Shown piece by piece: positions 1-11,069 of a stretch of DNA of 64,000 nucleotides. The stretch comes from Blasia pusilla. Lineage: Eukaryota; Marchantiophyta; Marchantiopsida; Blasiales. Position 1 is the stretch's first letter; every line of letters starts with the position of its first letter. Below the pieces are notes generated by a model. It was not told the origin of the DNA and searched no databases. It saw only the letters and a program-made list of their open reading frames with translations. Made by a program: the position numbers and the translations under genes. The stretch is from positions 37,944,001 to 38,008,000 of the forward strand of contig CM114273.1 of assembly GCA_050084515.1 (NCBI GenBank), written 5' to 3'.

Positions 1-35
1 ATTGATCCTACCATATCAAGCTCTTAGATTTTTTT

Positions 36-697
<662 letters not shown>

Positions 698-882
698 CCT
701 ATCGTGTGCTTACACATTGCTGATCACATCTACATAACACACAACACCAATCTTCCCAACATACGGGTATTATTGATCGTGTATAAATTTCCTTCGACAA
801 CATAAAAGATTATAGGTCCCTGGCATGTCGCCCATCAATCCCCTCTTATGGGTCTATCCCAATCCCACCTATCTATAGTTAG

Positions 883-1946
883 TGTCGTGCGCATACATAT
901 CGCTACACAACATACATCGCTGTCACCGAACACACACACAAAGACGCACGATCTCATGCTAACTCATGGCATCCAAACAAAGAGACAAGAAATACCAAAA
1001 TATCTCCAATAAAATAAGATCCAATCTCTCTCACAGCACTATAGTTCTCACATGTGTGCACTCTCATATGTCTCTCTCAATGTCAAACCAAACCCACTCT
1101 CCTAATGAGAGGCTTGGGTTACACTCACAAGGCAAGGGACCATAGCTCCGCCGCCTCGTGCCAAGAGGTTCAACAAAGAGTAGAGTAGAGTAGAGTAGAT
1201 TTTTAGTCCACGGGAAGCTGATCTAGCTTATGGGACCCGTTCCACATATGTGAAATTGACATCGCATTTGACGGGCATCTTCACATCTAGATTTGGGGTT
1301 CTCACTAAGGAGATTTGGTTTTTTTTTTTGGTTTCTCTTTTATTTTTCTTTGTGAAGGCCTGGAATTTTATCCAGATTTTTAACCTGGGAGCATAGTCAA
1401 GGCACACCACACACATGAAAGGCACACAAGGCGTTCTCTCTCTCGAATATGCACCATCCATGCCCTAGATAGGGGACGCCACTGCCCTTTGCTTGAGACT
1501 TCCCCCCACTGTCCAAGGGGAGAGTTGAACCCAAGACCTCTTCAAGAGGACCTTATGTTTGTTTAGCTAACCTCTTGGTCATCTACTGCTCGATGACCAA
1601 GAGAGAATGAGCTTTCAAGCTCTGTCCTTGAGGTATACCCCTCCGCTCTCCCAAGCTCTCTCCATGGTAACCTATGCTCCCAAGTCACCTCCTTGACTCT
1701 TGACGTGATGTAGCAGGTCAAGGGCCACTTACCAGAAATAGAAAGTTGATCATATTCTCAAAATGGCACTTACCTAAAATAGTAAGCTCCTCAATATGGC
1801 TCCAAATGAGCCGAAACGAAGGGGAAACCTGCTCTCTCAAGTTTCCCGGGGCCTCAATAGGTCATCCTTAACCTCTTGAGTCTGTCCTCCACTACTCTCA
1901 AAGGCGCTCTACTAGATCTCACTGATCTATCCTAAAAGACGTGACA
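883..1946 (-). repeat. Complete LTR (blocks P plus Q) of the gypsy element
   Basis: It starts TGTCGTGCGC and ends GACGTGACA, an imperfect inverted terminal match typical of LTRs. Block P (883-1010) recurs at 1949-2076 and 55963-56090. Block Q (1011-1946) recurs in shortened form at 11070-11415. Q here has about 586 bases (1139-1724) that the right copy lacks, bounded by CAAGGG direct repeats. Inside that stretch is an 11-bp stem (1572-1582 with 1593-1603) around a 10-base loop, which could sit in the transcript end region. Confidence 0.75.
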
Positions 1947-1948
1947 GT

Positions 1949-2076
1949 TGTCGTGCGCATACACATCGCTACACAACATACACCGTTGTCACCGAACACA
2001 CACACAAACACGCATGATTCCATGCTACCTCATGGAATCCAAAAAATGAGACAAGAAGTACCAAAATATCTCCAAT
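1949..2076 (-). repeat. Partial LTR (block P only) beside the internal region
   Basis: The 128 bases match 883-1010 closely and stop exactly at ATCTCCAAT. Beyond it a run of C's (minus strand AGGGGGG) could be the polypurine tract. Its missing continuation, block Q, is found at the other end of the internal region. Confidence 0.75.
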
Positions 2077-2256
2077 CGCCCCCCTAGCTGGTGGTTAGAT
2101 TCCTCTAACTCCATATAGTCATCTATCCCTACCTACCATGACATACATCTCTCGGACACTAAGAGCAAGAAGACCGGATGCTCATGTGGCCCCATCGTTA
2201 TTCGCCTTCTTGTCATCCATTTCACAGACACAAGTTGGAATGTAGAACTACCTACT

Positions 2257-2484
2257 CTATGTAGATCTGGGACACATCCAGCGTCCCTGAGGAACCCTAG
2301 TGAGAGGTGGCGTCAAACATGCCATATGCCATCCTCTCGAACATCCATCACAGACTAGCATAGTGGCTGCACCACATGCAGAACCACACAACATACATCG
2401 CAAGCATGCAAGAACTATTGCTAAGCTCAGATCAACTGTATCTTCAATGTTTGGAAGGTAACACGGCGCAGATGGTCCTTCCAA
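2257..2484 (-). pseudogene. PHD finger at the 3' end of the retrotransposon pol
   Basis: The frame shows a PHD-type zinc finger: CMLCG, then MLVCDGC, GWHMACL, PPL, VPQGRWMCP. These are the C-x2-C, C-x2-C, H-x2-C and final W-x-C signatures in the right order with family-typical spacing. The last Cys of the C4HC3 set is absent, because the frame ends CPRST and stop. PHD fingers usually bind histone H3 tails. After an integrase, where many gypsy elements have a chromodomain, a role in choosing chromatin for integration is an inference. A second diverged copy with MLVCDGC lies at 13664-13800. No intact start is expected, since it was part of a polyprotein. Confidence 0.75.
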
Positions 2485-2869
2485 ACCATACCATCGCGTC
2501 CCTCCAATAAGAGAACATCTGATGGCAAAACCTCACGCACTCTCAAGATGGTGCGCCCTGCAGTCACATCCAACGTCGTGGGTGTCGTTTGCTACAAGTA
2601 GACATAGTCTCCTTGATGAAACCTCTAGATAGTAGGTCGATAACCACCCCCTCGAATAGTCGCATACCTCAATGTATCCCGATGTTGCGCAATCGCCAAG
2701 TTCTCAAACGCCATGGGCATCACTCTCCGAAACAATTCAACCCTCTAAGAACATGCTCGCATCCATACATCACAGTCACCTAGGTTCAACACCTCACCAA
2801 CATCTGGACAAATGGCCGAAGGTAAATTTGGCTCTCAGCCATATAAAAGCAAGTACGGTGAGAAAGACG

Positions 2870-3640
2870 CTAAGGATGCCTGCCTGCTGAATCTGTATCC
2901 CATCGGCAACCATGGAAACTGGAGTCCCAATCTCCTAGGTGACCTCTCTGCAAGCCATACTTGCGTAGTCCTCTCTTCACCGTACGCACAACCCGCTCCG
3001 CTAGTCCATCCCCTTCAGGATGATCTCGCAAAGTAGTATGATGGTCGGTCAGTGCCTGATCACACAAGGTCTGAAACTCCCTGTGGAACTCTATACCCTG
3101 GTCTGTCAACACCTCAGCTGGTCCGCCGTAATGACTCAACACTCAATCTAGGAAGGCATACGCTACTCCCTCACTCGCTTTGTCAAGCAATGCAACCAAC
3201 TCTATCCACTTCGAGAAGTGCTCGATGTGTTGGTGAGTGACCATCACCAACACATAACGACTATGGCGCTCCGTCAAAGGCAAAGGTCTTGCAAAATCCA
3301 AAATCCATCTATAACCTAAACCCATGATCGGAAGTGGATGCAACTGTGGAGTTGGAGCATTGAACGATGCTTGGACTTGATTACACACCATGCATATGGC
3401 AAAAAACTGCTAAACGTCAGTTTGCATGCCTCGCCACCAATATTGAATCTGGAGCAAGCTCTACATCCGCTTCACTCCAAAATGACCCAACTCCTCGAGG
3501 GCATGATGCACCAAACGTGCTCTCTACGAAGGATGAGGCACTACACGCGCTCTACCATCCTCCCACACTGGCAACATATGTGTCCCCTCCTACTAGAACC
3601 GTCAGGCTCGCTATAGGATCTAATCCCGCTCTCTAGCACC
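2870..3640 (-). pseudogene. Retroviral-type integrase (degenerate)
   Basis: The N-terminal H2C2 zinc-binding part is readable at about 3560-3390 (HHALEELGHFG, YWWRGMQ, then CMVCNQ). The catalytic core follows: first Asp in WILDFARPLP, second Asp in VLTDQGIEF, and Glu in DGLAERVV, giving the D,D-35-E triad. Several stops and frameshifts separate the pieces. This enzyme inserts retroelement cDNA into the host genome. It follows RNase H and precedes the PHD finger on the minus strand, the gypsy order. Confidence 0.88.
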
Positions 3641-3810
3641 CATTAGCTTGCAACGTTGGCAGTACGTAGGTACTCTAAGACCACTCCATCGTCGTGAATC
3701 TCTCAACCACCTCGTCTCCTCACTGACTCTGGATCTAAGGATTCTCCATCAGATCTCGCCATCGAAGTCTCAGAAATCTGGCTCTCCATAGCCAACAAGC
3801 CTAAATAGGC

Positions 3811-4320
3811 TTACGCATGCCATCCTGGTGCCAACTCCTCATCACTCTGACCATGCCAATGAGCTCCAGTCGCATCTCGCTGACTCGGGCATGGATTACG
3901 GCTCAAACCATCTGCATCTTGGTTGAGCGTCCCATGTCTATGCACCACATGGAAGTCATACTCTTGCAACAAAAGAGCCCACCTTGCAAGCTTCCTTGTA
4001 AGCTTGTCGGACTCCATCAATCACTTAAGTGGTTGATGATCAGTAATGATGGTAAAGGGATTGCCGAATAGATAACATCTGAAATATGCAACAACCCACA
4101 CTACATCCAAGCACTCACCCTCATACGAGCTATATTTTGCCTCTACAGCGTTGTTCGAGCGACTAGCGTAAGCCACCATGAACTCTCTACCATCATCGTC
4201 ATGATGAATGAGCACGGCTCCAAGCCCCAACATGCTCCAATTGGTATGCAATTGGAAAGGACGCCCCCTGATCGGTCTCCTCAATATGGGCGCAGACGTT
4301 AATCTGTCATTGAGCATCTA
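3811..4320 (-). pseudogene. RNase H domain of the retrotransposon (degenerate)
   Basis: Motifs typical of gypsy RNase H are visible: FQLHTNWSMLGLGAVL, MVAYASRSNN, AEAKYSSYEGECL-type text (here VEAKYSSYEGECL), TIITDHQPLK, then [10 protein letters not shown] and [15 protein letters not shown]. The usual first catalytic Asp (typically TDAS) reads TNWS here. The domain is split over two frames near 4020. It degrades RNA in RNA-DNA hybrids during reverse transcription. Confidence 0.88.
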
Positions 4321-4599
4321 AAATGCTCTCTCTTGCTCATTCCCCAATGCCACTCCTGATCCACCTTGGTCAACAAGGTCAGCGGCTTTGCAATTGAGCT
4401 AAAACTCTTGACGTACCGTCGATAGAAGTTCGCCAATCCCATGAATCCATGAACTTGACTCACATTTTTAGGGTGTGGAATGCATGAAATAGTCGTCTGC
4501 TGCACATCAAGGCCCCCTGGGTATATCATATGACCCATGTACTCAATCTGGTCGTAGAAGAACTTGCACTTGCGTGGATGTAGCTTCAGCCCATGTAAC

Positions 4600-5340
4600 T
4601 GCAATCATCGAAACACTTCCTCTAGATGTCGCTCATGCTCCTCAACCGTGGCACTAAAGACTACGATGTCATCAATATAATACCTAGCAAAATCTAGACC
4701 TGCCAAGATCCTATCCATGATCCTCTGAAACTCGGCCGGGCATTCTTGAACCCAAATGGTAAGAATTGCCATTGGTACAAGAAATCCTTCCGGTTAGGAT
4801 CGATGCCCCAAAATGCCGTCTTCTGCCTGTCCTCCAATCTGATAGGTTGCTGATGGTATCCGGTTCAAAGATCTAACGAACTGAAGACCTTTGATGCCCA
4901 ATAGCATCAAAGATCTCCTCAAGAGTGGGCATGACATACCTATCGGACTTCGTCTGCCGATTGATAGGTCGGTAATCTCCACACATCCACCTATTCATCC
5001 AGTTGCCATGACATCCTTCTTGGCGGGCATGACAGTGGCATATCCATACTCTCCATGCGACATCTCCACTAGTCCTGCGCCAACCAAGTCCTGGCTCCTA
5101 CTCTGAATCAAGCCCTCTCCGTGTCACTGTATCTGTAGGGTCGTCGGAAGATTGGCGTGTCAGTCGATATTTCAATGCGGATCCCAAGACCCTTCAGCGT
5201 ACCCAAATCATGCATACTAAATACAAAACAACTCCTATAACTCCTAAGGAATGGGTGTATCCGGCGCCGCTCTCCTCTTGTCAACTTAGGGCCCATATCT
5301 GGCTCCCAAGTCTCCATCGTGACTACGGTAGGACTCTCTA
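4600..5340 (-). pseudogene. Reverse transcriptase of the retrotransposon (degenerate)
   Basis: The N-terminal part reads PIFRRPYRYSDTERA, MSHGEYGYATVMPAKKD, then GDYRPINRQTKSDRY. The catalytic YIDD box with DDIVVFSAT and a following EEHERHLEEVF lies at about 4685-4610. The connection to RNase H (GFMGLANFYRRYVKSF) lies at 4299-4604. Stops and frameshifts interrupt it. These motifs and the downstream RNase H and integrase place it in Ty3/gypsy. Confidence 0.9.
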
Positions 5341-5639
5341 GCATGGGTGTCGGTGGTTGCTATGGTGCAACCCTGTCTCGGACAACAAAACTCGACTTCT
5401 CCCTTGCAGCCAAGTGCAAAATCCGATCTCCACTTGCAGTAACTAGAACCACGCTTGATGCTGTGGCGACCATTGCCTGGCGTACGTGCAAAACATCCCA
5501 AAAAGTCCAAGGATGTCTCTCCCGGTCATCCGTGGTATGTCGATATCCTCAGATCTTGCCCCCAGCCACTGCCTCAACGGTCTCGGTAGGCATGGGGCTC
5601 ACCAATGCAACTTTTGTGATTTGTCGCATCCTCAAACGA

Positions 5640-6590
5640 CGTTGCTCAGCAACATCTAAGTTGAAAATCCATGTCAAGCAATTCACGTCATCGCTTGACC
5701 CCAGACATGACGTCGTGATGCCTTTGATAGCGACGGTACTGCCGTCACTCCTGTGGGGAATCCCATTGGTCGCTCTCGCTCATCGGCGTTGGGCTCCACC
5801 AACCTCTATGCCTGGTCATCCCAAACCAAGCCAGGTCCGGCCTCCTTGAGTGCATTGGAAGCGGGAAACTCACAAATGTGGGAAAGGCTTCTCGTGGCAT
5901 GCCAATCCTATTGACCACAATCAATGGCAATCGATCATAGTGCCTCACTGCTTGTGATCCACGGTCCGGATCCAATATAGAATCCACCAACAAATCGCAG
6001 GGGCGCTCCACTCTCGCATACGCCCTCCGAAAAACCTCATGTGGCACCAAGTTGGTCCACCAAAGACGCGGGCGGTGTGCTCTAGAACCTACACTTGCCA
6101 CATCCAAAAATACTGTTGGGTCAATCTATGGGCGCACCTGATGTGCACTCGTCATCACGCGGGACCTTGAATCGCCCAAAATCGGCACATTCTCCATAAT
6201 GTATGTTGATGCTCCTGCAAGTGTTGCAAAATCCGCATCATCTCCCAAAACAACCTAGACCAAGTGTCACCTAAGCCGCTACCTTGTCCAACACTTGATT
6301 GGCCCTGACACGGCCAACCAGCAATGACCAAATCTATGGCCCCTACCTGTTCCAAGTCCTCAGCCCCAACAATGAAATATCCCTGTGTAGGGAACTCTGG
6401 TATCCCTGGACAACGGACGTAGACAACAAGTCAAGAAAACGGAGGCATAACTACGCCACATGGTGAAGTGAAGTGCGCCTCGCAACATCATCAATCTCCA
6501 CATACACGTACTGTCGCTTGCGTACTCTTGCCTGCAAAACAACAACTAACCCAGTGCTGATCCCTCCAAAGAGATGCAACACTCAAATAC
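5640..6590 (-). pseudogene. C5 cytosine DNA methyltransferase domain inside the retrotransposon (degenerate)
   Basis: Motifs of a C5-MTase occur in canonical order on the minus strand: motif I VLHLFGGISTG (about 6575), an acidic VYVEIDD after it, motif IV AGWPCQGQSS with GLGD and SRLFWEMMRI (6310-6240), motif VI MENVP (6205), motif VIII SRAHRPRLWWTN (6090-6045), and near the end ERPMGFPTG and GQAMT (5775-5690), matching motifs IX-X. PC is the catalytic Pro-Cys. The order is DNMT1/DNMT3-like, not the permuted order of plant DRM. Stops at about 6430 and 6135 plus frameshifts make it inactive here. Elements with captured DNMTs are known from dinoflagellates and charophytes. It lies between protease and reverse transcriptase in the polyprotein. 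Confidence 0.85.
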
Positions 6591-6599
6591 CCTCCTCTG

Positions 6600-7010
6600 G
6601 GATGCACCACACAATCGGGCTGGTGTCCAAAGGGGTCATAGCAGCAATCGTGCCTACTTGGGGTTCCTTTGACCCGTCACACTCTGGTGCAAATGTCTCG
6701 CTCCACGCGGTGTGCACATGCTCAGTGGCTAAGCGTCAAAGCTCCTCAATCGAGCCCCAAAGCGGCACCTCTCCTCCACGGACTGATTCAGCTATCATGA
6801 CCCTCTTCTCCATAGAAATATCAAGAATGGGAGTATCCTTTGCATGGACATGTTGCTCAATCAAATCACTAGGCCAAGTGATGGCAATGCTAAATGCTAC
6901 TAAGGTCATCATCTCTCCAAGCCGTCGCTCGATCACTGCACCTGTGAATCGAACGGGTAATGAGCTAAGGCGCCCATCACCTGACTGCCATCTTGGTCTA
7001 TAGGACGCTG
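6600..7010 (-). pseudogene. Unrecognised polyprotein segment between protease and methyltransferase
   Basis: The open stretch at 6736-6936 reads through VIERRLGEMMTLVAFSIAI and DISMEKRVMIAESVRGG and continues toward motif I of the methyltransferase. I recognise no domain. Matching sequence in the second copy (about 14080-14290) shows that it belongs to the family. It may be an N-terminal extension of the methyltransferase or the protease C-terminus. Confidence 0.5.
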
Positions 7011-7019
7011 ACTCCTCCT

Positions 7020-7736
7020 AGTAATCTAGGGAAAACTTCATCGGATATAACACTGCTCCACCAACCAAGACGTCGTCAGACTCTACATCAATCACTATTG
7101 CCTTGGCTCGCACCACGGACTCATCTGTAGGATGTCACGGGTGAATCCTCACCAAAACCTCCTCTCAGGTGATATACTGTGTGGTACTCAATCCACCCAA
7201 GCATGTCTGTATCCAAAATGGACAACGCTCCACATCGGCTCTCGTCAAGCCCAATCCTTTGAATGAGGCTTTCCCCAACATCAGGGGTTGCGCTCCTGAA
7301 TCCAACAAGACGCGTTGCGGACTAAAAGCTCTACCTCCGAGACTCACCAATTGGAAGACCTCTCCCGATTATCGAGCAACACAACACAAGCAGAAGCCAT
7401 GGCACACTCTGTCGCGGGTCTAGCAGGCATCTCCGCCATACTAGCAGCCGCAACTTGCCATGAATCTGACGTGGATGGCGTGAGCATCAACTCCAAGGAC
7501 AGGTCCATCACCTCCTCTGCAATCACCTCTGAACATGATGCAAGAACTCCAACTCCATGCTCACATAGCGTAGCGGCCAGCCGGAACACCTCGGTGGGTA
7601 TATCTCCCAATGTCAGAACATCGGAAGCAGAAAATAGCGGCGCACTGTACACCATCGTGGTTGCCCCCAACATCATACTCGACACGTGCTCCTCCTTAGC
7701 ATCAAAAATAGAAATTTTTGCACTCGTTTCTCCCAT
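7020..7736 (-). pseudogene. Retropepsin (aspartic protease) region of the retrotransposon
   Basis: VLLDSGAQPLMLG at about 7310-7270 is the DSG active-site motif of retropepsins, preceded by a glycine-rich strand (LGGRAFSPQR). The N-terminal linker from gag is readable at 7344-7736 in another frame, and a later strand pair (KAIVIDVESDDVLVGG) lies at about 7110-7050. Such proteases dimerise and cut the polyprotein. The region is broken by frameshifts. Confidence 0.75.
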
Positions 7737-8574
7737 TGCCCTCCGCGCCTCCGCGCCTCCATACCAAAAAAATCACCAACTCTCCGGAACTCTGATCAGG
7801 ACCCATTGATGGGGTCCTCATCGCCTCAGACAACGTGAAAGACTGAGGAAGCCTGGTCTGTTTCTTGACTTTCCCTCGATGTGGATCCAACTCTGCGGCT
7901 TCTCCACGCGGCACAATTGCGGCCTGCATCTGGGTAACCCCGCACATCCAACCAGGATCCTCCATATCTCTGGCTGCTTTATATGATGTGGATGCCACGG
8001 ATGAGGCATCGGGTAACCTCAATGCTATAGCGGAAATCTGCTCCTCTAGTTGTTGTATTTGAGCAGCCATCCCAGCCTCACGCCCGACGTCTCCCTTGAC
8101 GCGTCTAGGTGGTGGGACTCTACCTCCTCCATGAGCAGCTCCACCATCCTGTCGGGCAACTCCAGCTCCTCGTTCCCCAATGGGACCACCAGGTGCACGA
8201 TCTCTAGGCCCACCAGGACCGGCTACTCGCTTTGGTGCCCTCTTTGGCCCTCGGTCTGGACATAACTCAGGGTGTAAACTAAAACACATGGCGCGTGTGT
8301 GACCATACCTTTGACAATAGTCACACTGATAACCTCCTGGTGCAGCACCATCTCCTCTGCCATAATGAGGCACCTGTCCATGACCTTGACGAGTGCAATC
8401 GCGCTGATGATGGACTCTACCACATGACCAACAAGTAATTGTAGGCGGCTGCTTCTGAGCCGCATATGAAGATGTAGGTCTCTGTGGCACGGCCTCCCGG
8501 TATCCTCTGTGAGCTCGTGGTGTCATAGTCGACCTATCCCGGAGTCCACGTTGCTGCACAGGTAGTGCAGACAA
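7702..8574 (-). pseudogene. Gag C-terminal region with two zinc knuckles (nucleocapsid)
   Basis: Two CCHC-type knuckles are visible: CWSCGRVHHQRDC (one residue shorter than standard) and CDYCQRYGHTRAMC (C-x2-C-x4-H-x4-C). A Gly/Arg/Pro-rich basic linker (RGPKRAPKRVAGPGGPRDR) follows, then a predicted helix (MAAQIQQLEEQISAIALRL). These bind retroelement RNA. The frame is shifted relative to the upstream capsid part. A diverged relative of the knuckles lies at 11733-11942. Confidence 0.85.
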
Positions 8575-8590
8575 TCGTGACTGCTCTCGC

Positions 8591-9565
8591 CTAGATAGCC
8601 ATGGTGGCTACGCTCTCCTCCGCCATGTTGCACAAAATATTATCGGCAGTCCTAAAAACATCTCTCAACGTAGGGGAGGTGTTCATAAGAAGCACCCCCT
8701 CCCGCACCCGTGTCTGCAGGGTCTGGTCCACCATCGCGTACCATGATTGGATAGCCTGAGCCTCTGTTATCCCCTGAGTGACGTCGATCAACCGGCGCAA
8801 GCGAGTGTAAGCCTCACGCAAACTCTCACCCGGGCGCCTTTGGAAGTCGTGGATGCTGCGCAACTTCTCCGTCCGTACCCCCTGGTAGCTTGCCCTCAAC
8901 TTAGCGAAGAACTCAACCACGGGGTTGAACCTGGGACGAACCCGACTAGACGGTACAACTGCTCCAGTGCGAGTGACCCCTCCTAAAACATCACTAGTGG
9001 AAGAGGAAGTAGCCTCTCCTGACTCCTCCTCCTTATTTGGGAACGGCTCCATCCATGACACACAGTGTGGGTCATAGTAGAGTCGCCATGCCTCAATCTC
9101 TGAGGCATATCTGTGGAAGAACTCATGGTAATCGTCCATGAAAGTCCCCTCTAAATGCTGGAACATACCATTCCATGTTGTAAACGGGTTAAACTCTCTA
9201 GAGTTTGTTGCCCTCTCTGAGTCACACCAACTCCTAAACTCCGCAATGAAGTCGTGTAGCTCTATAGTGCCTACAACATCCAAAAACCTACGCGGTCCTC
9301 TACCCCGGTCGTCCATCTCGTACGCCCAACTAGTAGGACCACTCAATATGTACGTTGGATCACTAACACACTCCTCTTCACGCTCCCCCTTGTCTAAAGA
9401 CAACACAGAAGGAGATCGAGGTGGTCTCTCAGGTGGAGACCCTCGAAACCTCGTACCACTCCGGGTAAACCCTCTAGAGCTACTCTCAGGTCCACTACCT
9501 TGCCTCTCAAAATCCCAAAAGAACACGGTGATGGCCCTCGTGAAGCTTGTGCCCTTCTCACACAA
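8591..9565 (-). pseudogene. Gag capsid region of the retrotransposon
   Basis: A 324-codon open frame. Its C-terminal half fits the gypsy gag capsid pattern: VVEFFAKLRASYQGVRTEKL, DFQRRPGESLREAYTRLRRL, then an SWYAMVDQTLQTRVREGV-like stretch, which builds the virus-like particle. The N-terminal half is Ser/Arg-rich, with a DYHEFFHRYASEIEAW stretch I cannot place. It ends at TAG, with a frameshift before the zinc-knuckle part. It is the longest uninterrupted frame of this element. Confidence 0.8.
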
Positions 9566-11069
9566 TCACTCCCAATCTCGCGAGTAATCCCTCAATCACT
9601 CAAACTTAACATGCGGCACTCAATCTACACTCTCTCACTTAGACGTGTGTCGTGCGGCAACAAGCACCGTGTTGCGGCAAATCAACTGATCTATCATCTC
9701 AACCACAAATCATCCTCAACTCTGGACATCCCACACAGGTCTATGTCCCCTAAACCCATACATCATTGATGTTCTCAGCATCAGAACGAAACCCAATATC
9801 CCAAATAACTTCCCAATATCCGGAAATCCCTCACACGTGCAGGGTAAGAGACCAAAATGGGGAACTTGACAATAATTTCAATGTCGCTCCTTGGAAACAG
9901 AAAATCTTGACCCCAACTTGGTCGTGAAGACAACTCCGCCAATCAGCAAGTCGTACTCCTCTCGTACTGACGCTGCTCAAACCTCCTCGATATACGATGC
10001 AAATCCAACGATCTAGTGCGGCACTAGCGGCACAAAACGGCAACAAACGGCACGACACTCGAGAATGGAGTGCGGCCACAAGAGGCACGGTGCAACAATT
10101 GGTGGCGCATTGTGGCTACAGGCGTCACGGTACGGTACTTGATCGTCATCGAGTGGCTACCAATCACAACATAGCAACATGAAATGAAAACTCAAACACC
10201 ATAACCCGAGGTCCCATGCCATCACTGGTTGATGACGAAACTATGATGATGGTGGCGGGCAAAACAAAGTATGTGGTGGCGGCACAAGTCAGAGAATCAA
10301 CGGTCGTTGTGGAAGACCCTCTACTCCGTAATGGCGGCAATGGCAACCAAGGGTGGACAACGGCCGAATGCGGCTCTGAGCAACGGCGGCGACGGTGGAT
10401 GGTGGACGATTGACCGTTGACGGTGATGGTTGACCATTGATGGTAATGGGGAACCGTTGATGGTGACAGTTGACCATTGACGGCGGACAGTGACTATGAC
10501 GGCGACGGTGGCTGGTTTAGGGTTTGAACAATCTAACCCTAAAAATTGCCTAGCAATGGAAATTTTGCAAGATTGACCTTAACTTTTTGCTTGGACCTCC
10601 AAATTGCGCACTGTTTATTGTACAACGTGCATAGCTTCACGATCTACGACGACAATAAAAAATATTTTGAATCAAACATTCCAGTAAAAACTAACGGGGA
10701 CTTTTGTAAAGCCCAATGTCTCTTTCTCCTACACAAAATTTGGCAGCGCTTCCGAGCTGATTTCTCCCAACAAAAATGTAAACGCTATGAGAGCACAAAT
10801 CAGCAAGCAACATGGTGCTCCCGAGAGCAGCGGCATGGAGCAATCCACCCCCATATTTAATTTCGATTGAAAATTGGGCAGCGCTTCCGCGTGCCACTCT
10901 CCCGTACAAAAAATCAGTAAGGCAAAACAACAAACTCGCACGGCTCTTGCTCTGGTGAGCACTCCCATGAGCCATGAAGCGGGGAACACGATCCTCCAAC
11001 CTGCACCAAACATCTAACAACCAACGAGCTCCCCCATGAAGCTCTCCCACTCACTCATTCTCTCTTTGT
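9566..11069 (-). other. Retrotransposon leader between left half of the LTR and gag
   Basis: About 1.5 kb without a recognisable gene. I could not find a clear tRNA primer-binding site. It holds a degenerate tandem repeat of a GTTGACCATTGA-type unit (10395-10510), a TTTAGGGTTT / AACCCTAAAA inverted telobox-like pair (about 10515-10545), and a repeated GGCAGCGCTTCCG segment (10741 and 10875). Confidence 0.5.

Noticed and set aside
1470-1610. tRNA-like look (GTTGAACCCAAGACCTC and a stem)
   Set aside because: No cloverleaf can be built; the stem is a simple 11-bp hairpin inside the LTR.
5319-5849. Plus-strand frame of 176 aa
   Set aside because: It is antisense to the reverse transcriptase and methyltransferase coding strand and has no domain.
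6473-7003. Plus-strand frame of 176 aa
   Set aside because: Antisense shadow of the retrotransposon polyprotein.
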